Below are positions 25,760 to 33,000 of a DNA stretch of 64,000 nucleotides, in pieces; the first letter of the stretch is position 1; every line of letters begins with the position of its first letter. The position numbers and the translations under genes are program-made. The stretch is from Streptomyces sp. NBC_00273 (GTDB lineage: Bacteria > Actinomycetota > Actinomycetes > Streptomycetales > Streptomycetaceae). The stretch is taken from contig NZ_CP108067.1 of NCBI RefSeq assembly GCF_036178145.1, positions 7,205,501 to 7,269,500 of the forward strand. Reading direction: 5' to 3'. The notes beneath the pieces are model-generated. The model was not told the origin of the DNA and did no database searches. It saw nothing but the letters and a program-made list of their open reading frames with translations.

Positions 25760-26644
25760 ATGCGACTCGAACCAGGACAGGTGGCCGTGGTCACCGGAGC
25801 CGCCAGCGGCATCGGCCTCGCCATGGCCCGCCGCTTCGCCGCCGAGGGACTGAAGGTGGTCCTCGCCGACGTCGAGGAGGGCGCCCTGCGCAAGGCCGCC
25901 GACGAACTCGTCGCGGACGGGGCCCGGGTGCTCGCCAGAGTGGTCGACGTCAGCGACCGCGAGTCCGTGATCGCGCTGGCCGACGCCGCCTACGAGGCCT
26001 TCGGCGCCGTGCACGTGGTCTGCAACAACGCGGGCGTCGGCTCCGGCGCCGAGGGCCGGATGTGGGAGCACGAGCCCAACGACTGGAAGTGGGCCTTCTC
26101 CGTGAACGTGTGGGGGGTCTTCCACGGCATCCAGGCCTTCGTCCCCCGCATGATCGCCGCCGGCGGCCCCGGCCACGTCGTCAACACCTCCTCCGGCGAC
26201 GGCGGCATCGCCCCGCTGCCCACCGCGTCCGTGTACGCCGTCACCAAGGCGGCCGTGGTCACCATGACCGAGTCGCTCTACGCCCACCTCAAGGCGGAGG
26301 GCGCCCCCGTCGGGGCCTCCGTCCTCTTCCCCGGACCGCACATGCTGCGCACCGGGCTGTGGGAGTCGCACCGCAACCGGCCCGAGCGGTACGCGAAGGA
26401 ACGCCCGCGCAAGGCTCCGTACCGCAGCCTCGACCAGTACGAGGCGGCGATGCGGAAGGCCGGCCACGAGGTGCGGTTCACCCCGGTCGAGGAGGTCGCC
26501 GAGCACGTCGTCGACGGCATCCGCGCCGACCGCTTCTGGATGCTTCCGGCCGGCGAGCACAGCGACCGGCAGATCCGCGCCCGGTCGCAGTCGATGCTCG
26601 ACCGGACCAACCCCGGCTACCTGGAAAGCTTCATCCTCGACTGA
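25760..26644 (+). CDS. SDR family NAD(P)-dependent oxidoreductase
   Basis: A 294-aa classical SDR. Cofactor motif TGAASGIG near residue 12; NNAGVG near 90; catalytic Ser in VVNTSSGDG, and Tyr-x3-Lys in YAVTKAA near 158. Asp in the LADVEEG strand suggests preference for NAD(H). The C-terminal half is longer than the 250-aa norm and carries an Arg-rich segment, HRNRPERYAKERPRKAPY. GAGGGG lies before the ATG. Second gene of the TetR-controlled operon; it presumably oxidises or reduces a hydroxy/keto intermediate shared with the decarboxylase-like and amidohydrolase enzymes. Confidence 0.92.
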   Translation: MRLEPGQVAVVTGAASGIGLAMARRFAAEGLKVVLADVEEGALRKAADELVADGARVLARVVDVSDRESVIALADAAYEAFGAVHVVCNNAGVGSGAEGRMWEHEPNDWKWAFSVNVWGVFHGIQAFVPRMIAAGGPGHVVNTSSGDGGIAPLPTASVYAVTKAAVVTMTESLYAHLKAEGAPVGASVLFPGPHMLRTGLWESHRNRPERYAKERPRKAPYRSLDQYEAAMRKAGHEVRFTPVEEVAEHVVDGIRADRFWMLPAGEHSDRQIRARSQSMLDRTNPGYLESFILD

Positions 26645-26653
26645 GGGGCGTCT

Positions 26654-27979
26654 GTGGTGAGTGCGAACGAAGACCGGCCCGGGAACCCGACCGAGGACCG
26701 GACCGAAGACCCGTACCTGATCATCTCCTCCGACTGCCACGCGGGCCTGCCCACCGAGCAGTACCGGCCCTACCTGGACTCCCGCTTCCACCCCCAGTTC
26801 GACGAGTTCCTCGGCGAACGCGACGCCCGCCGGGCGGAGGCCACCCGCCTCGGCGTCCGCAACGAGGCCTTCGCCGAGAAGTGGTTCCACGACCACGCGG
26901 AAGGCCTCAAGGGCGGCTGGGACACCGGGCAGCGGCTGAAGGAACTCGACGGCGACGGCGTGGCCGCCGAGGTCGTCTTCCCCGACGCGGACGCCGTCGA
27001 CAGCCAGACCGCCGCCCCCTTCGGCGTCGGCCTCGGCCTCTCCGGCGACCAGGACCCCGAGCTCGGCATGGCGGGCGCGCAGGCGCACAACCGCTGGCTC
27101 GCGGAGTTCGTCGGGCAGAACCCGGAGCGGCACTGCGGAGTCGCCCTGCTCCCCATCACGGGCGAGCCGGAGAAGGTCGTCGCCGAGATCCACCGGGCCA
27201 AGGCGTCCGGGCTGGGCGCGCTGATGATCCCCGCGATGTGGGTGGACAAGGCGCCCTACCACGACCGCCGCTACGACCCCGTATGGGCGGCCGCCGCCGA
27301 AGCGCAGATGCCGATCGTCACCCACTCCGGGTCCTCGCCGCGCCACGAGTACGGCGACCACCTGGGCATCTTCGTCTCCGAGGTCACCTGGTGGCCGGCC
27401 CGCCCGCTGTGGTTCCTGCTCTGGTCGGGGGTCTTCGAACGCCACCCCGGCCTGAAGTTCGGCGTCGCAGAGGCGGGCTGCTGGTGGCTGCCGAACCAGC
27501 TGTGGTTCATGGACCGGCTCTACCTCGGCGCGCACGGCGGCAAGAAGCTCTCGCCGTTCGAGGAGCTGAAGCGGCCGCCCAGCGAGTACCTGGACCGCCA
27601 GGTGTTCATCTGCGCGACGAACACCAAGCGCCGGGAGCTCGCGCAGCGGTACGAGATCGGCGTCGACAACATCCTGTGGGGCTCGGACTTCCCGCACCCC
27701 GAGGGCACCTGGCCGAACACCCGGGCCTGGCTGAAGAACACCTTCCACGACATCCCGGTCGCCGAGACCCGCCGGATGCTCGGGCTCGCGGCGGCCGACG
27801 TCTTCGGCTTCGATACCGCGAAGCTGGCCCCGATCGCCCGCCGGATCGGCCCCACCCCGGCGGAACTGGGCCAGTCCCCGGACCAGGCGGCGGTGGAGGC
27901 CTCCTGGGCCCGCTCCCGCGAGGTGGGCCGCCACTGGCTCACCGACCACGACTTCCCGGTCCTGGGGGTGAACCCGTGA
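26654..27979 (+). CDS. Amidohydrolase (amidohydrolase-2 type), first of a tandem pair
   Basis: A 441-aa TIM-barrel hydrolase/decarboxylase. Near the N-terminus ISSDCHAG replaces the HxH metal motif of classical amidohydrolases with D-x-H, as in several amidohydrolase-2 decarboxylases. Later motifs are AHNRWLAEF, PIVTHSGSSPRHEYGD, a Trp-rich segment RPLWFLLWSGVFERHPGLKF, and the metal Asp in WGSDFPHPEG near 335. Reaction unknown; family members decarboxylate aromatic acids or hydrolyse lactones. GAGGGG precedes the GTG. Its stop overlaps the next start (GTGA). Confidence 0.88.
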   Translation: MVSANEDRPGNPTEDRTEDPYLIISSDCHAGLPTEQYRPYLDSRFHPQFDEFLGERDARRAEATRLGVRNEAFAEKWFHDHAEGLKGGWDTGQRLKELDGDGVAAEVVFPDADAVDSQTAAPFGVGLGLSGDQDPELGMAGAQAHNRWLAEFVGQNPERHCGVALLPITGEPEKVVAEIHRAKASGLGALMIPAMWVDKAPYHDRRYDPVWAAAAEAQMPIVTHSGSSPRHEYGDHLGIFVSEVTWWPARPLWFLLWSGVFERHPGLKFGVAEAGCWWLPNQLWFMDRLYLGAHGGKKLSPFEELKRPPSEYLDRQVFICATNTKRRELAQRYEIGVDNILWGSDFPHPEGTWPNTRAWLKNTFHDIPVAETRRMLGLAAADVFGFDTAKLAPIARRIGPTPAELGQSPDQAAVEASWARSREVGRHWLTDHDFPVLGVNP

Positions 27980-29199
27980 CGTCCGAGGACCGCTACACGG
28001 TGATCTCGGCGGACTGCCACGCGGGCGCCGACCTGCTCGACTACAAGCCGTACCTGGCCAAGCGCCACCACGAGGACTTCGACGCCTGGGCCGCCACGTA
28101 CGCGAACCCGTACGAGGACCTCCTCGCGGACACCGCCGACCGCAACTGGAACTCGGCGCGCCGCCTCGCCGAACTCGAAGCGGACGGCATCGTCGCGGAA
28201 GTCCTCTTCCCGAACACCATCCCGCCGTTCTTCCCCAAGGCCTCCCTGATGGCCCAGCCCCCGACGGCCGCCGAGTACGAGCTGCGCTGGGCGGGGCTGC
28301 AGGCCCACAACCGCTGGCTGGCGGACTTCTGCGCGGACGCGCCGGGGCGGCGGGCGGGGGTGGCGCAGATCCTGCTGAACGACGTCGACGCGGCGGTGCA
28401 GGAGATCCGCCGCACGAAGGCGGCCGGCCTGACGGGCGGCATCCTGCTGCCGGGCGTCCCGCCCGGCTCCACCGTCCCCGAGCTGTACTCCGCCGCCTAC
28501 GACCCCATCTGGGCGGTGTGCGACGAGCTGCACGTCCCCGTCAACCACCACGGCGGCTCGGCCTCACCGCCGCTCGGCGACGAACCGGCGGCCCGGGCCG
28601 TCTTCATGGTGGAGACGACCTGGTTCTCGCACCGCGCGCTGTGGCACCTCGTCTTCGGCGGGGCCTTCCGCCGCCACCCGGGCCTCAAGCTGGTCCTGAC
28701 GGAGCAGGGCTCCGGGTGGATCCCCGGCGTGCTGGAGATGCTGGACTACTACCACGGCCGCCTGGTCGCGGCTTCGGCCACGGCCGAGTCCAAGTTCGGG
28801 GCGGGCCTCGCGGAGTCGATGGGCCGGGGCCCGAGCGAGGTCTGGCGGGACAACTGTTTCGTGGGAGCGAGCTTCATGCGCCCCCACGAGGTCCCGCTGC
28901 GGGAGCGGATCGGCCTCGACAAGATCATGTGGGGCAGCGACTACCCCCACGACGAGGGCACCACCCCCTTCTCCCGCGAAGGCCTCCGCATCGCCTACGC
29001 GAGCCTCCCGCGCGAGGAGGTCGCCGCGATGGTCGGCGGCAACGCGGCCCGCGTGTACGGCTTCGACCTCGCCCTGCTGGACGCGGTCGCCGCCAAGCAC
29101 GGCCCCCTGGTCTCGGAGATCGCGCAGCCCCTGACGGAGATCCCGCCGGGGGCCACCAGCCCGGCGTTCGCCCGGGGCGCCTCGGTCCGCGTCTGGTGA
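27976..29199 (+). CDS. Amidohydrolase (amidohydrolase-2 type), second of a tandem pair
   Basis: A 407-aa protein paralogous to the previous gene product: ISADCHAG near residue 10, QAHNRWLADFC, VNHHGGSASPPLGDE, FRRHPGLKLVLTEQGSGWIP and GSDYPHDEGTTPF near 315 align with the same blocks in its partner. The pair may form a hetero-oligomer or act on successive intermediates. The GTG start at 27976 overlaps the upstream stop by four bases, so expression is coupled. Last gene of the operon; hairpins follow the stop. Confidence 0.88.
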   Translation: MTSEDRYTVISADCHAGADLLDYKPYLAKRHHEDFDAWAATYANPYEDLLADTADRNWNSARRLAELEADGIVAEVLFPNTIPPFFPKASLMAQPPTAAEYELRWAGLQAHNRWLADFCADAPGRRAGVAQILLNDVDAAVQEIRRTKAAGLTGGILLPGVPPGSTVPELYSAAYDPIWAVCDELHVPVNHHGGSASPPLGDEPAARAVFMVETTWFSHRALWHLVFGGAFRRHPGLKLVLTEQGSGWIPGVLEMLDYYHGRLVAASATAESKFGAGLAESMGRGPSEVWRDNCFVGASFMRPHEVPLRERIGLDKIMWGSDYPHDEGTTPFSREGLRIAYASLPREEVAAMVGGNAARVYGFDLALLDAVAAKHGPLVSEIAQPLTEIPPGATSPAFARGASVRVW

Positions 29200-29214
29200 C
29201 ATCCCCGTGCCGGG

Positions 29215-29239
29215 GCGGCTCAACACGTAGGTGAGCCGC
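29215..29239 (+). terminator. Hairpin after the amidohydrolase operon
   Basis: GCGGCTCA-N9-TGAGCCGC, a perfect 8-bp stem 16 bases after the stop, is directly preceded by CCCC-GTGCC-GGGG. There is no T run, so termination is likely but not certain. Confidence 0.55.
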
Positions 29240-29323
29240 TCCGGTGAGATCCACTCGATGCCGGTGACCAGCGTCCTCCCGAATACGTCGAGAGATGCAT
29301 ATGGCTGGCATCGTCGTTGAACT

Positions 29324-29884
29324 CGGCCAGCGGGTGACTTCACCTCGCCGAAGTATCTGCGGCGGCCGGAGAAGAAGCTGAAGAAGCGGCAGCGGGAGCT
29401 GTCGCGCAAGGCGAAAGGATCGAAGAACCGGGACAAGGCCCGTGTACGGGTCGCCCGGGCACACGCGAAGGTCGCGGACAGTCGTCGTAACTTCCACCAC
29501 CAGTGGTCCCATAAGCTGACGAGCGAGAACCAAGCCGTCTTCACGGAGACCCTCAACGTGCGTGGACTGGCCCGGACCCGGCTGGCCAAAAGTGTCCACG
29601 ACGCCGGCTGGGCACAGTTCGTGATGTTCTGCGAGTACAAGGCGATCCGGCGCGGGCGGTCATTCGCGAAGGTGGACCGGGCGTTTCCCAGCTCGCAGGT
29701 ATGTTCCGCCTGCGGGCGCAGGGACGGGCCCAAGCCGCTCCACGTCCGTACCTGGACCTGCCCGAACTGTGACACCCGGCACGACCGGGACTGGAACGCC
29801 GGACGCAACGTCCGCGATGAGGGCCGTCGCATTCTCGCGATGTCAGAACCACCCACCCCCGGACCGGGGGCCTCACGCCGGTAA
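29324..29884 (+). pseudogene. tnpB: 5'-truncated TnpB (IS200/IS605 family)
   Basis: An open frame without a proper start encodes the C-terminal 187 residues of a TnpB RNA-guided nuclease, from FTSPKYLRR through RELSRKAKGSKNRDKARVRV. It retains the second catalytic Glu region (TETLNVRGLARTRLAKSVHD), the zinc-ribbon CSACGRRDG / CPNCDTRHD, and the last catalytic Asp block DRDWNAGRN. The N-terminal half, including the first catalytic Asp, is absent, so it cannot be an active nuclease. The family's usual length is about 400 aa. No TnpA gene is present. Base composition is slightly lower in GC than the neighbours, which fits transfer. Confidence 0.88.
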
Positions 29885-30055
29885 CGGCGCGAGTAAACAC
29901 CTGCGGAGCGCATGTAAGACCCGGCGGAAGCCAGGCAGCGCGCACAACCCCGACACCCGTCGGGAGGAACCAGGAAACACCGTGGTCCCCGGCTGCTCAC
30001 GCGAGCCGAGGAGGAACGGAGAATCCCAGTGTGCAGCACTGGGAGGCGAGGTCAA
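29885..30055 (+). ncRNA. Candidate omegaRNA scaffold region downstream of TnpB
   Basis: Directly after the TnpB stop is CTGCGGAGCGCATGTAAGAC, a block that recurs in Streptomyces IS605 3' ends and overlaps the RNA guide scaffold of TnpB systems. It continues to the TCAA end. In active systems the bases after TCAA act as guide. Whether this copy is transcribed is unknown. Confidence 0.5.
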
Positions 30056-30143
30056 CCGTAAGAGAACCGTCTCCAAGCCCCTCATGCCCCGCCCTCCCCT
30101 TGGTTCGGACATCCTCTCGTGAACCGCCGGTAACACCGATGGA

Positions 30144-30155
30144 TACCGATCGGTA
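30144..30155. promoter_or_regulatory. Palindrome TACCGATCGGTA upstream of the sterol desaturase gene
   Basis: A perfect 12-bp palindrome lies 45 bases before the ATG, within a promoter-like stretch where GGTAACA also occurs twice (30129 and 30153). It is a likely operator for an unidentified regulator. Confidence 0.5.
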
Positions 30156-30200
30156 ACAACCCCTAGCGGCACCCCCGAGAGCGCCTCTATCGTGCGGGAC

Positions 30201-31133
30201 ATGCCGAACCTGCCCGATGTCGTGCTGTGGTCCATACCTGCCTTCGTGCTGCTCACCGTCATCGAGGTGGTGAGCTACCGGCTCCATCCCGACGAGGACG
30301 CCGCCGGCTACGACACCAAGGACGCCGCCACGAGCATCACCATGGGGCTCGGCAGCATCGGCTTCGACCTGCTCTGGAAGATCCCGGTCGTCGCCGTCTT
30401 CACCGCGGTCTACGAACTGACCCCGCTGCGCGTGCCGTTCCTGTGGTGGACCGCCCTGCTGATGCTGCTCGCCCAGGACTTCCTCTACTACTGGCAGCAC
30501 CGCCTCCACCACGTCATCCGCATCCTGTGGGCCTGCCACGTGGTCCACCACAGCAGCCGGCGGTTCAACCTCACCACCGCCCTGCGCCAGCCCTGGACCA
30601 GCGCGACCACCTGGTGGTTCTACCTGCCGATGGTGGCCCTCGGGGTGCACCCGGCGGCGATCCCCTTCTGCTACGGGATCAACCTGCTCTACCAGTTCTG
30701 GGTCCACACCGAGCGCATCGGAAAGCTGCCGCGGCCCTACGAGTACGTCTTCAACACCCCCTCCCACCACCGGGTCCACCACGCCTCGCAGGGCGGCTAC
30801 CTGGACCGCAACTTCGGCGGCATCCTGATCGTCTGGGACCGGATGTTCGGGTCCTGGGTGGGGGAGACGGACAAGCCCGTCTACGGGCTCACCAAGAACA
30901 TCGGCACCTACAACCCCCTGCGCGTGGCCACCCACGAGTACGCGGCCATCGCCCGGGACGTGCGCGCCGCCGGGAGTTGGCGCCAGCGGGCCGGACACGT
31001 CTTCCGCGGCCCCGGCTGGCAGCCCGCACCCGCACCCGCGCCTGCGTCTGCGTCAGCACCCGCTCCGGCCACCGGTACCGCCGCCGACCAGGCCACCCCC
31101 GCCGCCCCGGCCGTACAGGAGACCACCGCGTGA
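30201..31133 (+). CDS. Sterol desaturase / fatty acid hydroxylase family membrane protein
   Basis: A 310-aa di-iron membrane oxygenase-type protein. The eight-His motif set is intact: HRLHH near residue 99, HVVHHSS near 113 and HHRVHHA near 190, with a further HTER. Four to five hydrophobic helices lie between. The C-terminal 45 residues are a Pro/Ala tail of PAPAPAPASAS type, probably a spacer. It would hydroxylate or desaturate a lipid. The ATG at 30201 is preferred; a GTG nine bases earlier is possible. Its stop overlaps the lysoplasmalogenase start (GTGA), linking both to lipid modification. Confidence 0.92.
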   Translation: MPNLPDVVLWSIPAFVLLTVIEVVSYRLHPDEDAAGYDTKDAATSITMGLGSIGFDLLWKIPVVAVFTAVYELTPLRVPFLWWTALLMLLAQDFLYYWQHRLHHVIRILWACHVVHHSSRRFNLTTALRQPWTSATTWWFYLPMVALGVHPAAIPFCYGINLLYQFWVHTERIGKLPRPYEYVFNTPSHHRVHHASQGGYLDRNFGGILIVWDRMFGSWVGETDKPVYGLTKNIGTYNPLRVATHEYAAIARDVRAAGSWRQRAGHVFRGPGWQPAPAPAPASASAPAPATGTAADQATPAAPAVQETTA

Positions 31134-31819
31134 GCACCGCCGCGTCCCCGGGCCGACCCGCCCCCGCCTGGGCGGCGGACCGGGCGCCCGCCGGCCCCGG
31201 GCCGCGCATCGGCCGCATCGCCCTCCTGGCCTTCGCCGTGGCCGCCGCCGTCGACCTCGGCTCGCTGCTCGCCGGTTGGCACCTCGGGCACGTCATCGCC
31301 AAGCCGCTGCTGATGCCGCTGCTCGTGACCCACATGGCCACCCGCGGCGCACCCCGGCTACTGCTCGCCGCCCTGCTGTTCGGCTGGGGCGGCGACCTGG
31401 CCCTGCTCTTCGACGCCGAGCCCGCCTTCCTCGTCGGCATGGGCTCCTTCGCCGTCGGGCACGTCTGCTACCTCGTCCTCTTCGGCAAGCGACCCGCGAA
31501 CGCGCTGCTCGGGGGCGCGTACGCGCTCGCCCTCCTCGGCACCGTCGCCCTGCTGTGGTCCGATCTGCCGCCCGACCTGCGGATCCCCGTGGCCGGCTAC
31601 AGCCTGCTGCTCACCGCCATGGCCTTCCGCTCCAGCACCCTCGGCCTGCGGGCCGGGATCGGCGGCGGGCTGTTCCTGCTCTCCGACACCCTCATCGCCA
31701 CCGGCGTCGCCGCATGGCCCCAGCTGCCCCGCCCGGACTTCTGGATCATGGCCACGTACCTGGCCGCCCAGTACCTGCTGGCCACTGGCACGACCTCCCG
31801 GGAAGCAGGCGTACGGTAG
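31130..31819 (+). CDS. Lysoplasmalogenase-like (YhhN/TMEM86 family) membrane protein
   Basis: A 229-aa protein with about eight hydrophobic helices after a 25-residue Pro/Ala N-terminus. Family landmarks are AKPLLMPLL near residue 50, FGWGGDLALLF near 88, MGSFAVGHVCYLVLF and LFLLSDTLIA near 182; the conserved Lys and two Asp of the active site are present in these blocks. YhhN-type enzymes cleave the vinyl-ether bond of lysoplasmalogens, yet streptomycetes are not known for plasmalogens, so the natural substrate is open. GTG start overlaps the desaturase stop: one operon. Confidence 0.88.
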   Translation: MSTAASPGRPAPAWAADRAPAGPGPRIGRIALLAFAVAAAVDLGSLLAGWHLGHVIAKPLLMPLLVTHMATRGAPRLLLAALLFGWGGDLALLFDAEPAFLVGMGSFAVGHVCYLVLFGKRPANALLGGAYALALLGTVALLWSDLPPDLRIPVAGYSLLLTAMAFRSSTLGLRAGIGGGLFLLSDTLIATGVAAWPQLPRPDFWIMATYLAAQYLLATGTTSREAGVR

Positions 31820-31875
31820 GACGGTTCCACAGTCGTACAAGACTGAACGATTTCGAACCGGAGGACTGCACCACC

Positions 31876-32919
31876 ATGCGCGCCACCGTCATCCACGCCC
31901 CGCACGACATACGCGTGGAGGAGGTGCCCGACGCTGCGATCCAGCGACCCGAGGACGCCGTCGTCCGCGTCCTGCGTGCCTGTATCTGCGGCAGCGACCT
32001 GTGGGCCTACCGCGGCGAGGCCGCGCGTCAGCCCGGCCAGCGCATCGGCCACGAGTTCCTGGGCATCGTCGAGGAGACCGGCTCCGCCGTGTCCGGCCTG
32101 CGGGCCGGCGACCTCGTCGTCGCGCCCTTCATGTGGTCGGACGGCACCTGTGAGTACTGCTCCGAGGGCCTCTACACCTCGTGCGAGCACGGCGGTTTCT
32201 GGGGCTCGGTCGGCCACGACGGAGGCCAGGGCGAGGCCGTCCGCGTCCCGCACGCCGACGGCACCCTGGTGAAGCTGCCCGCCGAGGCCGTTTCCGACGA
32301 CCACCTGCTGACCGGGCTGCTCGCGCTGTCCGACGTCATGGGCACCGGCCACCACGCCGCGCTGGGCGCGGGCGTGCGCGAGGGCTCCACGGTCGCCGTC
32401 GTCGGCGACGGCGCGGTCGGCCTGTGCGGCGTCCTCGCCGCCAAGCGCCTGGGCGCCGAGCGGATCATCGCCCTGGGCCGCCACACCGTACGTACGGACA
32501 TCGCCAAGCTCTTCGGGGCCACCGACGTCGTCGCCGAGCGCGGCGAGGCCGCCGAGGCGGCCGTGCGCGAGCTCCTCGGCGGCCGGGGCGCGCACGCGGT
32601 CATCGAGGCCGTCGGCACCGAGCAGTCGATGCGCACCGCCGTGAACATCACCCGCGACGGCGGGGCCATCGGCTACGTCGGCGTCCCGCACGGCAGCGGC
32701 ACCGGCCTCGACCTCGGTGTCATGTTCGACCGCAACATCACCCTGCGCGGCGGTGTGGCCCCGGTCCGCGCGTACATCCCGGAGCTGCTGGAGGACGTGC
32801 TCAGCGGTGCGATCGACCCGGCGCCCGTCTTCGACCGGGCCGTGTCCCTGGACGAGGTCCCGGACGGCTACCGGGCGATGGACGACCGCAGCGCGCTCAA
32901 GGTGATGATCAAGTCCTGA
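31876..32919 (+). CDS. Zinc-dependent alcohol dehydrogenase family protein
   Basis: A 347-aa medium-chain dehydrogenase. Catalytic zinc ligands are Cys in ACICGSDLWAY near residue 38 and GHEFLG near 60; the structural-zinc loop is shortened to CEYCSEGLYTSC. The Rossmann motif VVGDGAVGLCG is near 172. Family members with this CICGSDLW start are often annotated as zinc-binding quinone- or formaldehyde-type dehydrogenases; substrate unknown. GGAGGA lies ten bases before the ATG. It is 56 bases from the lysoplasmalogenase gene, with its own probable promoter. A strong terminator follows. Confidence 0.93.
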   Translation: MRATVIHAPHDIRVEEVPDAAIQRPEDAVVRVLRACICGSDLWAYRGEAARQPGQRIGHEFLGIVEETGSAVSGLRAGDLVVAPFMWSDGTCEYCSEGLYTSCEHGGFWGSVGHDGGQGEAVRVPHADGTLVKLPAEAVSDDHLLTGLLALSDVMGTGHHAALGAGVREGSTVAVVGDGAVGLCGVLAAKRLGAERIIALGRHTVRTDIAKLFGATDVVAERGEAAEAAVRELLGGRGAHAVIEAVGTEQSMRTAVNITRDGGAIGYVGVPHGSGTGLDLGVMFDRNITLRGGVAPVRAYIPELLEDVLSGAIDPAPVFDRAVSLDEVPDGYRAMDDRSALKVMIKS

Positions 32920-32945
32920 CCTGCCGGACGGACGGACGGACGGGA

Positions 32946-32982
32946 GGACGGGCCGGGCGGGTGATCCCCGCCCGGCCCGTCC
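32946..32982. terminator. Bidirectional terminator
   Basis: A perfect 16-bp stem, GGACGGGCCGGGCGGG with its complement and a 5-base loop, lies between the convergent alcohol dehydrogenase and subtilase genes. A GGAC tandem run (four copies) precedes it. Confidence 0.85.
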
Positions 32983-33000
32983 GCCCCGCCCCGACGGGTG

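Larger units (their letters stand above)
29324..30056 (+). mobile_element. Decayed IS200/IS605-type element with right end
   Basis: Comprises the TnpB remnant and about 170 bases of 3' tail. The tail ends in a perfect hairpin, CCCAGTG-TGCAG-CACTGGG (30025-30043), then GGCGAGGTCAA, the usual look of Streptomyces IS605 right ends that cut after TCAA. The left end and transposase are missing; the left boundary near 29324 is where similarity stops. Confidence 0.75.

Noticed and set aside
26062..27975. Upstream part of a 1045-codon frame that continues into the second amidohydrolase
   Set aside because: It overlaps two well-defined genes in another frame and is Arg/Pro-rich; only the part from 27976 is a real protein.
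29215..29340. A minus-strand fragment reading FGRTLVTGIEWISPERLTYV just before the TnpB remnant
   Set aside because: It looks protein-like but has no start, no continuing frame and no family that I recognise; not enough to call a pseudogene.
29324..29884. Domesticated TnpB-like regulator
   Set aside because: Domesticated forms keep the N-terminal RNA/DNA-binding half; here that half is missing, so decay is the simpler reading.
32930..32945. GGAC tandem run as a microsatellite of interest
   Set aside because: Only about four units beside a terminator; too short to set apart from normal GC-rich drift.
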